Origin: CAVVVS01 sp963751355
GTDB taxonomy: Bacteria > Bacteroidota > Ignavibacteria > Ignavibacteriales > Ignavibacteriaceae
Length of the DNA stretch: 64,000 bases
Reading direction: 5' to 3'
Assembly (NCBI GenBank): GCA_963751355.1
Contig: CAVVVS010000083.1
Location: 9,566 to 73,565, forward strand
Shown: in pieces, positions 46,670-56,698 of the stretch
Layout: every line of letters starts with the position of its first letter
Numbering within the stretch: the stretch's first letter is position 1
Notes under the pieces: model-generated
The model's database searches: none
Told to the model about the DNA's origin: nothing
Seen by the model: the letters and a program-made list of their open reading frames with translations, nothing else
Position numbers and translations under genes: made by a program

Positions 46670-49426
46670 ATGTTTCAAAAAAGTTTGACAATAAAAATTA
46701 TATTACTAATCGTATTATCATCGCTCTATTTCACTTCATCACAAGCAAAAATAAATTCAAGAAATATTGGAAATGATTTCCCTCAAAATCTTTCCGGCAA
46801 AAAACTTTTGCTGATACCTGCTCCTCAAAAAATTGAAATGAAAAAAGGAAGTTTCCTTATTTCGGGCAGCGATAAAGTTGTATTAGCAAATTATTCCAGG
46901 AAAGATGATCATTTTTCAGCAGAGCAGTTAAAAGATGAAATTAAAAATGATCTTTTTTTAGATTTAAAAATCTCAAAAACAGAGGGACGAAAATATATAT
47001 TAATTGGGCAGATTGGTAAAGATAAAAAAATAATCTCAGCCCTAAATAAATTAAAAATTGCAGTCCCGTCCGATTTGAGTGACGAAGGCTATATTTTGAA
47101 TATATCACCTTCTCATATTATTGTGGCAGGAAAAACTTCAGCGGGAACTTTTTATGGGATTCAAACACTGAAACAAATAATTCGTTCCAACAGGGATGAT
47201 TATTCCATACCTTGTTTAACAATTATTGATTATCCGTCACTAAAATACCGCGGGTGGATGGATGATATAAGCCGGGGACCGATTCCGACAATGGATTTCT
47301 TGAAGAAAGAAGTAAGAATTTTATCAGAGTACAAACTTAATTTTTTCAATTTATATACGGAAAATGTGTTTAAGCTAAAGGCATATCCCGATATCGCACC
47401 TGAAGACGGTTTAACCGCAGAGCAGGTGGAAGAGCTTTCAGATTACGCAAGTAAATATCATATTCAACTTATCGGTAATTTCCAATCATTCGGTCATTTT
47501 TACAAGATTCTGAAAAGTCCGTTTTATGCGGATATGCGCGAGACAAAAAATATAATCAGTCCGGCTGTACCGCAAACCTACGATTTTTTAAGTAAAGTTT
47601 ATTCCGAAGTTGTTCCGGCATATAAAAGTAAATTCTTTAATATTAATTGCGACGAGACGTTTGGATTAGGGGAAGGAAAAGCTAAACAAATGGTTGACAG
47701 CCTGGGTTTAGGCGAGGTGTATGCTTATCATATTAACAAGATTTATAATCTGCTTAAACCTTACGGTAAGAGAATTATGATGTGGGGCGATATTGCCGTA
47801 AACAATAAATCTATTATAGACGAGCTTCCTAAAAACTTAATCGTTCTTTCCTGGGGATACAGCCCCAATGAAAGTTTTGATTACGCGATAAAACCATTTA
47901 AAGATGCCGGATTTGATTTTATGGTAGCTCCCGGAGTTAGCTGCTGGAATAGAATATACCCGGCATTGAGTGATGCAGCGGTAAATATTTCAAACTATGT
48001 ACGGGACGGAGCAAAGTACGGCGCAATGGGAATGATGAATACTGCATGGGACGATGACGGTGAAAATTTCTTCAATAATAATTGGTATGGAATGATTTGG
48101 GGAGCAGAGTGTTCGTGGAAACCTGAACTGCCTGCATCCGGCAGCAAAGCAGATAAAGAAAGAAATGAAAGATTAAGCGATTTCAATCATGCGTTTGATG
48201 CAAATTTTTATGGCTTGTCAAAAGTTTCCGTTACACAAGCTCTATTGGAACTGGATTCGATACGAAAATATCCGGTAAAAAATATTTTAAATGACAGCGG
48301 GTTCTGGGAGGATGTACTCGATTTTAACGAAGATAATACAAGCGACGTAGCATTAATCAACAACCTTCAAGTTGAAAGTGAAGCTTCACTTATTGTTACT
48401 CAATTAACCAGGTTAAAAAAGATAATTCCAAGGAATAATTCAAATTTGGATTATGCAACCTTCGCAGCCCGGCGGGTACGTTTTGAAGCGCAAAAAAATA
48501 TATTAAGAGTGAAGCTTTACAAAGTATATCAAAAGCCGGATAGTAATTATATTTCAAAAACAAAGAACGATATTGATACTCTGCTTAGCCATCTTCATCA
48601 ATTAAAAATGGAATATGTCAGGCTATGGGAACGTGAGAACCGCTCCTGGTGGCTTGATCATATACTTGCAAAGTATGATGATTTGGGTGATCAGCTTCTC
48701 AACGCGGAAAACAAAGTATTTATAAAACCTGCTAATAAAGTTGCTGGCAATCAAAGGATGGTTAGCCTGCGGACTATTTTTAATAACAAGAAAATTTATT
48801 ACACGCTCGACGGAACAGAACCGACACTCGGAGCAAATATTTATACAAATCCTTTTTCAATAGAGCATTCGTCAATTATTCGCGCTTGTGTAATGGAGAA
48901 CGGCAGACCTTCGGAAAATTCGCAGGAGTTTATATTAGTAGATAAAGCTATCGGCAAATTATACCGGTTAAATTCGAATTATAATACTTATAATACTGCC
49001 TATTCTGGCGGCGGAGATTCTGCACTAGTTGATGGGCTGTTCGGCTCATCAAATTATGCGGATGGACATTGGCAGGGATACCAGGGGCAGAATCTCAATG
49101 TAATACTTGATATGAAAAAGAAGATGAAAATTAAAGACGTCTCAATCCGCTTTTTACAAAACAGTTTTTCCTGGATTCTAATGCCGAAGGAAGTAAAAAT
49201 ATTATTCTCTGATGACGGTATTCATTTTCATACCGTGAAAGTTATTGATAATATGATTGATCCCAAAGTCGACGGAACAATCATTCACAAATTTAAGTCT
49301 GAGTTCGATAATGCAGAAACACGTTATATACAGGTTATCGGGGTGAGTCCGGGCAGACTGCCGAAGTGGCATCATGCGGCAGGACGACAGGCATATATTT
49401 TTGCCGATGAAGTGATTGTGAATTAA
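46670..49426 (+). CDS. GH20 beta-N-acetylhexosaminidase, multidomain
   Basis: A 918-residue secreted enzyme. After a signal peptide (about 1-25) it has a GH20b N-terminal domain (about 45-170), a GH20 barrel (about 185-500; the catalytic Asp-Glu pair is D328-E329 in NINCDETFGLG), a helical linker (about 520-690), a chitobiase-like beta module (YYTLDGTEPTLGANIYTNPF) and a discoidin/F5-8 type C module at the end (about 790-918). It should remove N-acetylglucosamine or related residues from glycans, chitin fragments or cell-wall material. Probably periplasmic or surface located. It is not flanked by a visible susCD pair. Confidence 0.87.
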   Translation: MFQKSLTIKIILLIVLSSLYFTSSQAKINSRNIGNDFPQNLSGKKLLLIPAPQKIEMKKGSFLISGSDKVVLANYSRKDDHFSAEQLKDEIKNDLFLDLKISKTEGRKYILIGQIGKDKKIISALNKLKIAVPSDLSDEGYILNISPSHIIVAGKTSAGTFYGIQTLKQIIRSNRDDYSIPCLTIIDYPSLKYRGWMDDISRGPIPTMDFLKKEVRILSEYKLNFFNLYTENVFKLKAYPDIAPEDGLTAEQVEELSDYASKYHIQLIGNFQSFGHFYKILKSPFYADMRETKNIISPAVPQTYDFLSKVYSEVVPAYKSKFFNINCDETFGLGEGKAKQMVDSLGLGEVYAYHINKIYNLLKPYGKRIMMWGDIAVNNKSIIDELPKNLIVLSWGYSPNESFDYAIKPFKDAGFDFMVAPGVSCWNRIYPALSDAAVNISNYVRDGAKYGAMGMMNTAWDDDGENFFNNNWYGMIWGAECSWKPELPASGSKADKERNERLSDFNHAFDANFYGLSKVSVTQALLELDSIRKYPVKNILNDSGFWEDVLDFNEDNTSDVALINNLQVESEASLIVTQLTRLKKIIPRNNSNLDYATFAARRVRFEAQKNILRVKLYKVYQKPDSNYISKTKNDIDTLLSHLHQLKMEYVRLWERENRSWWLDHILAKYDDLGDQLLNAENKVFIKPANKVAGNQRMVSLRTIFNNKKIYYTLDGTEPTLGANIYTNPFSIEHSSIIRACVMENGRPSENSQEFILVDKAIGKLYRLNSNYNTYNTAYSGGGDSALVDGLFGSSNYADGHWQGYQGQNLNVILDMKKKMKIKDVSIRFLQNSFSWILMPKEVKILFSDDGIHFHTVKVIDNMIDPKVDGTIIHKFKSEFDNAETRYIQVIGVSPGRLPKWHHAAGRQAYIFADEVIVN

Positions 49427-49894
49427 TTTTTAGTTTTTGATGCATTTATAAAATATTCTGAAAAGAATGATATATCCACTGAGTGACCACAGAGTTCGCA
49501 AAGATATTTCGAACTCTGTTTACTTTTCGTAAACTAAAATTGACCGTTATGCAGAATACTTTATGTTCGAGAAAGTTTATCTCTAAGTATACAGTTCAAC
49601 TGATTATAAACCTTAGTAACAATTATTCACACTTTATTATTAACCTATTACCTTCTTTTCTGTACAAACAGATGCTAGTAAAGTTATGTTATAATCGAAA
49701 AAGTTAAGCCATAAGATTAATTTTTATAAATAATTTAAAAGATATTGATTTCACTATAATAATAGAGAAGATGGAGTAGCTACAAATTTCGCGAATATTT
49801 TTTTGTCTTTACAAGCAAACAGAAACATTGCATTGTTGTTAATTCATGAAGTAGAATTATTATTAAAGATAAAAATTGCTAAGAATGAGACATA
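49427..49894. other. 468-base gap
   Basis: Only a 74-codon open stretch without family likeness or good start site (49483-49707) is present, and it is not called as a gene. The sequence is AT-rich and looks non-coding. Confidence 0.45.
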
Positions 49895-50353
49895 CTATTT
49901 TGTCCATGATTGAAGTTCGATAACGTTGCCTTCGATATCGGTAACGTAAACCCACTTTACTTTTGCACCTCCTTTAACTTCCAGGGTTACAACTTCTCCA
50001 ACACTTCCGCCGCCTGCGTTAATTACTATTTCTCTTGCTGTCTCAACATTCTCCACTTGGAATGCAATATGCCCGAATCCCGGCCTGTTTACTGCAGTTT
50101 CCTGTTTTTCTTTTAAAGTGCTGTATTGAAAAATTTCTAATGTAGGACCGTCAGTACCGTAACCGGGCAACCTTAAATGAACACCCTGCAGAGATGTGCC
50201 GGGTATTCCAGTGCCGGCTTCGAGAGTTTTTCCGCTAAAATCTCTTTCAGGCGGAACCGGTTTACAGCCGAATATTTTAATATAAAAATCAGCCAGAGAG
50301 TGCCAGTCCCGGGCTATTAAATTTGTGTGAACATATTTCGCTTTGATTTCCAT
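49895..50353 (-). CDS. VOC-superfamily (glyoxalase-like) protein
   Basis: A 152-residue single-domain VOC protein. Seen: AKYVHTNLIARDWHSLADFY, the metal-ligand strand GHIAFQVENVE and the terminal strand KWVYVTDIEGNVIELQ. The fold covers glyoxalase I, dioxygenases and resistance proteins; the substrate is not known here. I chose ATG 50353 because the family begins close to it; an in-frame codon at 50395 adds hydrophobic residues not typical of the family. Confidence 0.85.
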   Translation of the reverse strand: MEIKAKYVHTNLIARDWHSLADFYIKIFGCKPVPPERDFSGKTLEAGTGIPGTSLQGVHLRLPGYGTDGPTLEIFQYSTLKEKQETAVNRPGFGHIAFQVENVETAREIVINAGGGSVGEVVTLEVKGGAKVKWVYVTDIEGNVIELQSWTK

Positions 50354-50488
50354 AAGACAAATAAATAAAAAATTACAACCAAAAGCCTGCTTCATTTAAA
50401 GAAAGATTCAGCTGTATAAAAATATGCATGCAATTAGTAAAATTTCAAATGAGCGGGTTTGCTTCCGCGCAGAAGTCTGTTCTTCAAC

Positions 50489-51001
50489 CTAAAATATGAA
50501 TAGGTGATTATCGCTATTATTTTTTTTCTTTTCTTCCCAATCGGTGAGTTTGCCGTTTTTGAAGAAATAAGTAATATCACCGTAATACCATTGAGAAAAC
50601 ACACCCCAGGGATGAACGATCTTATGTGTTTTGTCGGGCTTGCCCCAGCCATCCTTCAACATTTCCTGAGTCATTCCTTTCCACACCTGTCCGCTAGCAA
50701 CCCGGTTCCCGATTTCATTACCGTACTTCTTTACAAATAGCTTTTGCTTTTCCGACCGCAGCGCGGTATTACATGCCTCTAATTTTTTATCCAAATTGCC
50801 GGAAATATTTTTAAGACTGTCAACCTGTGTTTTTAAATTATTAATAAACATGTTTAGGGAGTTCTTCATTGATGTAAGGCTGTCCATCCGGGTTTCGAAT
50901 GTTTTTCTATTAAGCTGTGATTTGGTTTGTCCGAATAATGAAAGTGAAAAAATAAATGTAAAAATTATAATGCACTGAAAGTTAATTTTTGATAATATCA
51001 T
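50489..51001 (-). CDS. secreted coiled-coil protein
   Basis: A 170-residue protein with a signal peptide (IIIFTFIFSLSLFG), a coiled-coil stretch (about 25-80, LTSMKNSLNMFINNLKTQVD) and a C-terminal module (GMTQEMLKDGWGKPDKTHKI, then WYYGDITYFFKNGKLTDWEE) that resembles the SmpA/OmlA-like two-layer fold in which a short lipoprotein or adaptor is bound. The ATG at 51001 has AGGAAAT upstream. The same frame stays open for a further 64 codons (to 51193), but the signal peptide shows that 51001 is the real start. Confidence 0.7.
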   Translation of the reverse strand: MILSKINFQCIIIFTFIFSLSLFGQTKSQLNRKTFETRMDSLTSMKNSLNMFINNLKTQVDSLKNISGNLDKKLEACNTALRSEKQKLFVKKYGNEIGNRVASGQVWKGMTQEMLKDGWGKPDKTHKIVHPWGVFSQWYYGDITYFFKNGKLTDWEEKKKNNSDNHLFIF

Positions 51002-51364
51002 ATTTCCTTTCTCTGTCGTTTTGAGTGATTGTCGACTTATTTCATTGGATAAATTTTCTTCTTTTTCAACTTGGTTGTACCTTTTTGTATTAACTGCAGG
51101 CAATTCGGGTTCTTTAAATTTGTTTGAGAAATAATTGTCTTTTTTGTCAACGCCCGGTATTGCCGGAGCTCCGAGCTTCATATCCAAAGCCATTTTTTTG
51201 AAGAATTATCAATGGTGAAAGATACTTCCTTTTTGCTATCCTTTCACAGAGCGGCTGTTCTGAATACAGTATAGATAGTTCCTTATTCGTATGTAATTCT
51301 TAAATAGACAGGGACCTGGATTTTCTTTTCTCTCGACTGTTACAACAGATTTATTACTGTCAAC

Positions 51365-51679
51365 TTAAAAGGATGTGAGATCAAGATCCGGGTTCCCATT
51401 TTCAAAAAACCATGGTTTGCAATACCCGTTTAAATTCTGTGTATTCTCATCATTATCCGTAGTAATGTCTTTCTTTTTGAGATCATTGGCAGTAATAATG
51501 TGAACGATCCCATTCGAATGCTTAGCCTGCTTCAAAAAAGTATCATATTTATCTTTCAATGCACTTTGCATGTACCAGTATCCAACAAAGAAAGAGGTGG
51601 AATTATGCATGCCTATCCTGATATCGGTTTTCAAAAGGCATCTTAAAACTCCAACTAAAAATGAGATTAATGGAATCAT
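51365..51679 (-). CDS. uncertain small gene or relic
   Basis: A 104-codon open frame of unknown family. It contains a plausible core (RIGMHNSTSFFVGYWYMQSA, then YDTFLKQAKHSNGIVHIITA) that looks like real protein, but the start has no ribosome site and the surrounding 0.9 kb seems decayed. It may be the tail of a broken gene. No function can be proposed. Confidence 0.35.
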   Translation of the reverse strand: MIPLISFLVGVLRCLLKTDIRIGMHNSTSFFVGYWYMQSALKDKYDTFLKQAKHSNGIVHIITANDLKKKDITTDNDENTQNLNGYCKPWFFENGNPDLDLTSF

Positions 51680-52202
51680 CCGGGATAAAAAGTTTTTTGA
51701 GTCTTACAAATAAATTGGTACCGCCGCGCGAAATTTGTTGACGCCGGGAGATAATTCTACATTATTTGAATCGAACTCCATCTTATATATTGTTACTCCA
51801 ACCCGTCAAACAAGATGTATCGATCGGGACGTCGCGGAAATCTTTTTTCCTGTAAAGATCCTGGTAAAGTCTGAATGCTAACATACCTTGAGTATCGGGG
51901 CTTTTGTTAAAATAGATAATAACTTCATTTCGCTTACAATTTTTAATGAATTAAAAACACATGCCTTTTAAATTCCGCAAAATAACCTTCGAAAATAACA
52001 TGATAATTACTCTTTAACAAGGTAATATAAATGAAATGTTACAGATACACTTCAATGATCAATTAAAAAGAAAAAATTTTAAGCAGAGTTTTTAAGTTAT
52101 CACATTCCGCCAATTCTATACAATCATTTTGTAAGATTTGGTTTATCTTTTTATTGGGATATATTTTAAGAAACTTTTCGAATTCTGTTTTAAGAATACT
52201 AT
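51680..52202. other. 523-base gap with possible gene remains
   Basis: No clear gene. On the minus strand an open stretch of about 56 codons (around 51800-51970; includes QGMLAFRLYQDLYRKKDFRD) reads protein-like but has no good start and ends at a stop; it may be a remnant of the same decayed region as 51365-51679. Confidence 0.4.
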
Positions 52203-53075
52203 TTAATCCGTTTCTTCAATTACAGCGACTTTCTCCAAAACATCTTTTCTTTTATCCAGCAAAGGTATTGTAGTCCCTTTTAATCGGTTTTCATCAAGCA
52301 AATCCAATTCGAGATCGGAAATAACAATTTGTTCTTGATTTATTACTCCTTCCGCCGCAATGCCGTCGCGCGAGAATGGAAAATCCGAAGGCGTGATTAT
52401 GCTGGCTTGCCCATAATGCAAATTTAAATTTTCTACCGGCAAATTTCCCACAGTACTGGTCATCACCACGTAAATCTGGTTTTCAATTGCACGTGCATGG
52501 CAGCAATATCGAACTCTTAAAAATCCCTGTCTGTCATCGGTACACGAGGGAACAAAAATTATTTCCGCCCCGGCATCGGAAACCAGGCGGGCAGCTTCGG
52601 GAAATTCGACATCATAACAAATTAATATTGATATCGGAGCATACTTTGTTTTGAATACTTTAAACTCGTGTCCGCCTTTCATCTTCCATAAATCTTTTTC
52701 CCATCTTGTGCCGTGAACTTTATTCTGTGTAAATACTTTTCCTTCGGGTGTAAATAAGTAAGATGTATTATAAACGTCACCATCAAACACCGTTGGATGT
52801 GTTCCGCCGATTAAGTAAAAGCCGTATTCTTTAGACAGACCGGTTAACATTTGTACATAATGATCCGTAAACTCCGTTAAACGCCTAATCTCTTTTACCG
52901 GATCCTCCTTCTTTACGAATGAGAGAAGCTGGGTTGTAAATAACTCCGGCAGCAATACATAGTGGGGGCTATATTCGGCCGCCGAGCTAAGCATAAAATT
53001 CACCTGCTGGGCAAATTGATCGAAATTATCGATTTTTTTTAAATGATATTGAATTGCTGCTATTCTTATTCTCAT
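52203..53075 (-). CDS. carbon-nitrogen hydrolase (nitrilase superfamily)
   Basis: A 290-residue nitrilase-superfamily protein. The Glu-Lys-Cys triad is visible as E44 (LLPELFTT), a lysine after the TQNKVHGTRWEKD segment, and C153 (ILICYDVEFPEAAR). Members are amidases, omega-amidases or carbamoylases. In many bacteria a GNAT domain is fused in front of this protein; here the GNAT gene is separate and 16 bases upstream. Substrate unknown. Confidence 0.9.
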   Translation of the reverse strand: MRIRIAAIQYHLKKIDNFDQFAQQVNFMLSSAAEYSPHYVLLPELFTTQLLSFVKKEDPVKEIRRLTEFTDHYVQMLTGLSKEYGFYLIGGTHPTVFDGDVYNTSYLFTPEGKVFTQNKVHGTRWEKDLWKMKGGHEFKVFKTKYAPISILICYDVEFPEAARLVSDAGAEIIFVPSCTDDRQGFLRVRYCCHARAIENQIYVVMTSTVGNLPVENLNLHYGQASIITPSDFPFSRDGIAAEGVINQEQIVISDLELDLLDENRLKGTTIPLLDKRKDVLEKVAVIEETD

Positions 53076-53091
53076 TATTCGTTCCTTTCTC

Positions 53092-53754
53092 TTATTCCGG
53101 TCTGTAATCTTTATTTATCCAAACTATTAGTGAAGCATATTCGAGAGACTCCTTATCCCCATGTAAATAATTTTCAACAATTCCGCAAAACTGGAAACCT
53201 TCGCCTATCTGAAAACGAAGAACAGGATCATAAATATCCCCCCAAATTACTTTCATAGCGTAAAGTTCAGGACTCATTTTATCGGCATAAAGAAAATAAT
53301 TTGGAAGCCTGCCCGCTGCAATTATTCTTTTTAGATTTAATTCTCTGCACAGTGCTCGCCGTGCTTCATAAAGTTTATGACCTATTCCTTTTTTTTGATA
53401 AGACGGATCAACACAAACTTCAGCGCCGTAAAGTGTCCTACCCTCAATATTATGAGTATTGAAGGTTCCAAAACCAGTTACCTCTCTCCAATTATGGTCT
53501 ATTCCATATTCATCCCACAATATAATTAATGAGTTTGCAGTTCCTACAACTTTCCCGTCTAATCTAGCAACAAATTGACCCTCCGGGAATACTTTTAAAT
53601 GATTCTCAAGCTGTTCTTTTGTCCATGGTCTGATATTTGGGTATACTTTCAATTGCAGTTCTTGTATCTCTTCAAAATCTTGAACAGAGACCTGATTTAT
53701 TAGAACATTGCTTTTGATCTTTTCCGCGCCGATTTTATTTTTTACAGTACTCAT
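53092..53754 (-). CDS. GNAT N-acetyltransferase, partner of the nitrilase
   Basis: A 220-residue GNAT protein. The acetyl-CoA loop is DPSYQKKGIGHKLYEARRAL (Q/RxxGxG type). It precedes the carbon-nitrogen hydrolase gene by 16 bases; the two appear fused in other bacteria as one GNAT/nitrilase protein. The order GNAT then hydrolase is the same as in those fusions. Substrate unknown, cytoplasmic. Confidence 0.87.
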   Translation of the reverse strand: MSTVKNKIGAEKIKSNVLINQVSVQDFEEIQELQLKVYPNIRPWTKEQLENHLKVFPEGQFVARLDGKVVGTANSLIILWDEYGIDHNWREVTGFGTFNTHNIEGRTLYGAEVCVDPSYQKKGIGHKLYEARRALCRELNLKRIIAAGRLPNYFLYADKMSPELYAMKVIWGDIYDPVLRFQIGEGFQFCGIVENYLHGDKESLEYASLIVWINKDYRPE

Positions 53755-54103
53755 ATTAATTCGTCGAAAATATCATAAAATTGAAATACTATAATCTACA
53801 ACTTAAATTACCGGAACTAATAATATTTATATTATTTGATAAGGTGTGTAAGGCTTTAAAGTACAATTATACGCATTTATTTCAATATAAGATATTATGC
53901 GATAATAGAAAGTATTTACAGCTCGAAAGTGTTTTTTGTCATATTTAAATTGTTGAATTTATGCTTAATAGAATAAATATATAAAAATTTGCTTTAGAAA
54001 AAATCCTTAAAATAAATCATTATTAGTTATATTTAAATCTTAGGAAATCAATTTTTTTAAACTTTATTTCATAAAATAATTATAAATCATTCTCCGGAGA
54101 AAT
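53755..54103. other. 349-base divergent gap
   Basis: AT-rich intergenic sequence between the divergent GNAT and lysA genes. It should hold both promoters. No operator or riboswitch (such as a lysine riboswitch) could be recognised by eye. Confidence 0.4.
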
Positions 54104-55375
54104 ATGTTCTATTTTAAATCCGATTATTTTACCTATAAAAAGAAAAAACTGTTTTGTGAAGATGTACCGGTTGTAGATATAGTTAAGTCTGCAGGCAGTC
54201 CGGTTTATATTTATAGCAAAAAGTTTTTTGAAGATCGTTATCACGAATTTGACAATGCATTCAAGGATATTAAGCACACAGTATTTTTTGCAGTTAAATC
54301 AAATTTTAATTTAAGTGTAATAAAACTTTTTGCCGGGATGGGCAGCGGTGTTGATGTAAATTCCGAAGGCGAGTTATACAGAGCATTGGAAACAGGTGTA
54401 GATCCTAAAAAAATTATTTTAACGGGAGTAGGAAAAACCAGGCACGAAATTGAATTGGGAATTGAAAAAGAACTGCTGATGATAAAAGCAGAGTCTTTTG
54501 AAGAGGTGCATTTAATAAATGAAATAGCTGCATCGATGAATAAAACAGCGCCGGTTGCGATCAGGGTTAATCCCGATGTTGATGCAAAAACTCATCCCTA
54601 TATTTCAACTGGATTGGCGGAAAATAAATTCGGTGTGGATACTGCAACAGCGATTGAAATTTTTAATGAATCCGGAAATCTCAAGAATATTAGGTTTGTG
54701 GGCATTGACATGCATATTGGTTCGCAGATAACAAGCGTTTCACCTTTTCTTGAGGCAGCCGAGAAATTATCGGAACTATTTCTTAATCTCAAGGCGAAAG
54801 GAATAAGACTGGAACACTTCGATATGGGCGGCGGTACCGGCGTGGTTTATAAAGATGAAAAGCCTTTCAAGATAAATGAACTTGCCGAAGCGCTCTTTCC
54901 GGTTCTTAAAAAACTTGATTGTGATATTTTCTTCGAACCTGGTAGATTTTTAACTGCAAACGGCGGAATTCTTGCAACACAGGTTTTGTACACAAAAAAG
55001 AATCACGGAAAACATTTCACTGTAGTTGATGCTTCAATGACCGATCTTTTAAGACCCAGCATTTACGGTGCGTATCATCATATTCAACCCGTAAATAAGC
55101 AGGGCGCCGAAAGTGATATTATTACCGATATAGTAGGACCCGTTTGCGAAAGCGGAGATTTTCTTGCGAAGAACAGGGAATTTACCTTGTGCAGACAAGG
55201 CGATCTTTTAGTCGTGATGAGTGCAGGCGCATACGGAATGGCGATGGCATCGAATTATAATACAAGAAGAAGACCGCCGGAAGTACTTGTTGACGGTAAT
55301 AATTTTAAAGTCATTCGCAGCAGGGAAACTTTTGATCATTTGCTTTTTGACGAACTCGAAAAATTGAATTCTTAA
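54104..55375 (+). CDS. lysA: diaminopimelate decarboxylase
   Basis: A 423-residue fold-type III PLP enzyme that makes lysine from meso-diaminopimelate, the last step of the lysine pathway. The PLP lysine is K65 in FFAVKSNFNLSVI; other signature parts are SGVDVNSEGEL, HIGSQITSVSPFLEA, the glycine-rich FDMGGGTGVVY, EPGRFLTANGG, and GPVCESGDFL with the catalytic Cys. GGAGAAAT precedes ATG 54104. Full length. The following LD-carboxypeptidase gene starts 5 bases later. Confidence 0.97.
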   Translation: MFYFKSDYFTYKKKKLFCEDVPVVDIVKSAGSPVYIYSKKFFEDRYHEFDNAFKDIKHTVFFAVKSNFNLSVIKLFAGMGSGVDVNSEGELYRALETGVDPKKIILTGVGKTRHEIELGIEKELLMIKAESFEEVHLINEIAASMNKTAPVAIRVNPDVDAKTHPYISTGLAENKFGVDTATAIEIFNESGNLKNIRFVGIDMHIGSQITSVSPFLEAAEKLSELFLNLKAKGIRLEHFDMGGGTGVVYKDEKPFKINELAEALFPVLKKLDCDIFFEPGRFLTANGGILATQVLYTKKNHGKHFTVVDASMTDLLRPSIYGAYHHIQPVNKQGAESDIITDIVGPVCESGDFLAKNREFTLCRQGDLLVVMSAGAYGMAMASNYNTRRRPPEVLVDGNNFKVIRSRETFDHLLFDELEKLNS

Positions 55376-55380
55376 TTTGT

Positions 55381-56451
55381 ATGCCTATGAAACGTAGAAA
55401 CTTTATCAGAACGATATCAACAGCGGCGGCAGTTTCTGCAATTTCTCCATTACCGGCTTTAGGTAAGGAGCGTGTAAAGAATTTAAATGATACTGCAGGA
55501 ATAATAAAACCTAAACGACTGCAAAAAGGAGACACGATCGGTTTAATTACGCCTGGCAGTTTTATTGATGAAGACGAGCTAAAAGAATCGATTCAAAACC
55601 TGGAAGCACTCGGATTGAAGGTAAAGTATACGGACAGAATTTTAGCCCGATACGGTTATCTTGCGGGAACCGATAAACAGCGTGCAGATGATATTAACGA
55701 AATGTTTTCACGTGATGACATAAACGGAATTGTAGCAGTCCGGGGCGGATACGGCTGTACAAGAATTCTTTCTATGCTGAATTATGAAATCATTAAAAGT
55801 AATCCTAAAATTCTCATCGGTTACAGCGATGTTACGGCATTGCTTTTCGGGATTTTTAAGAAGACCGGGCTAGTTTGTTTCCACGGTCCGGTAGGAATCT
55901 CGACCTTTAATAAATACAGTGTCGATAATATGAAAAATATTTTAATGAAGCCGCATAATCCCTTAACTCTGTATGATGCAAATGAATCGAATAATCCGGA
56001 TAATGCTTTTAAACCGGCTACAATTCGCAGCGGTAAAGCGCAGGGAAAACTGGTTGGGGGAAATCTTTCTTTAATTGTTTCGGTTATCGGTACTCCTTAC
56101 GATATTGATACGGAAAATAAAATTATTTTTATCGAGGAAGTCGGGGAAGAACCATACAGAATAGATAGAATGCTAACTCAAATGATAGAAGCAGGTAAGT
56201 TTGATAAAGCCGCTGGTGTTGCACTCGGTGTATTTTTAGACTGCAAATCCAAACCGGATAAATCAGGCGTTGATAATTCATTTACAGTGCTTGAAGTAAT
56301 ATTCGACAGGCTGTTCGATTTGAACATCCCGGTTGCATACGGAATGTCGTTCGGACATATAAATGATAAATTCACTCTTCCTTTCGGAATAGAAACTGAA
56401 TTTAATTCTCTGGAGCAAACTTTAACTCTTCTTGAACCGGCAGTGATATAA
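55381..56451 (+). CDS. LD-carboxypeptidase (peptidase S66 family)
   Basis: A 356-residue protein of the S66 (LdcA/MccF) family. A twin-arginine-like signal (KRRNFIRTISTAAAVSAI) indicates export. The nucleophile is S149 in IGYSDVTAL; the Glu and His of the triad are suggested by the IIFIEEVGEEPY and GMSFGHINDK segments. The family cuts the D-Ala or related L,D bond of cell-wall tetrapeptides, or cleaves microcin C. The start may be 55381 or the Met codon at 55387. It follows lysA closely, linking diaminopimelate metabolism and peptidoglycan recycling in one transcript. Confidence 0.9.
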   Translation: MPMKRRNFIRTISTAAAVSAISPLPALGKERVKNLNDTAGIIKPKRLQKGDTIGLITPGSFIDEDELKESIQNLEALGLKVKYTDRILARYGYLAGTDKQRADDINEMFSRDDINGIVAVRGGYGCTRILSMLNYEIIKSNPKILIGYSDVTALLFGIFKKTGLVCFHGPVGISTFNKYSVDNMKNILMKPHNPLTLYDANESNNPDNAFKPATIRSGKAQGKLVGGNLSLIVSVIGTPYDIDTENKIIFIEEVGEEPYRIDRMLTQMIEAGKFDKAAGVALGVFLDCKSKPDKSGVDNSFTVLEVIFDRLFDLNIPVAYGMSFGHINDKFTLPFGIETEFNSLEQTLTLLEPAVI

Positions 56452-56698
56452 AAATAAAACGATGCATTCTTTGTCTCATCTTTATGCATTGAGACCAATG
56501 TTTGCTTTTTGAAAGTATGAATGAATAATTGGATGTCTTTTAACATAGATGTGCTCTTAAATTTGTTTAGTTGTTTATTTCAAAATTATTAATAACGTTA
56601 ACCAGTATATATACATATATTCAAACTCCTGGTTTTTATTTCATAGATTCATCAATTTATGTAAATCCTTTTTTTATAAATAATATAATATAAGTTTC

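Noticed and set aside
49483..49707. 74-codon open frame after the GH20 gene
   Set aside because: No ribosome site, no family likeness and low-complexity sequence; probably chance.
51002..51193. 64-codon N-terminal extension of the secreted coiled-coil protein
   Set aside because: It precedes an obvious signal peptide with its own ribosome site, so it is not part of the mature gene.
56473..56495. Hairpin GTCTCA/TGAGAC after the LD-carboxypeptidase gene, resembling the REP arms
   Set aside because: The arm order is opposite to that of the REP-like elements and the loop differs; could be a weak terminator, but not a further repeat copy.
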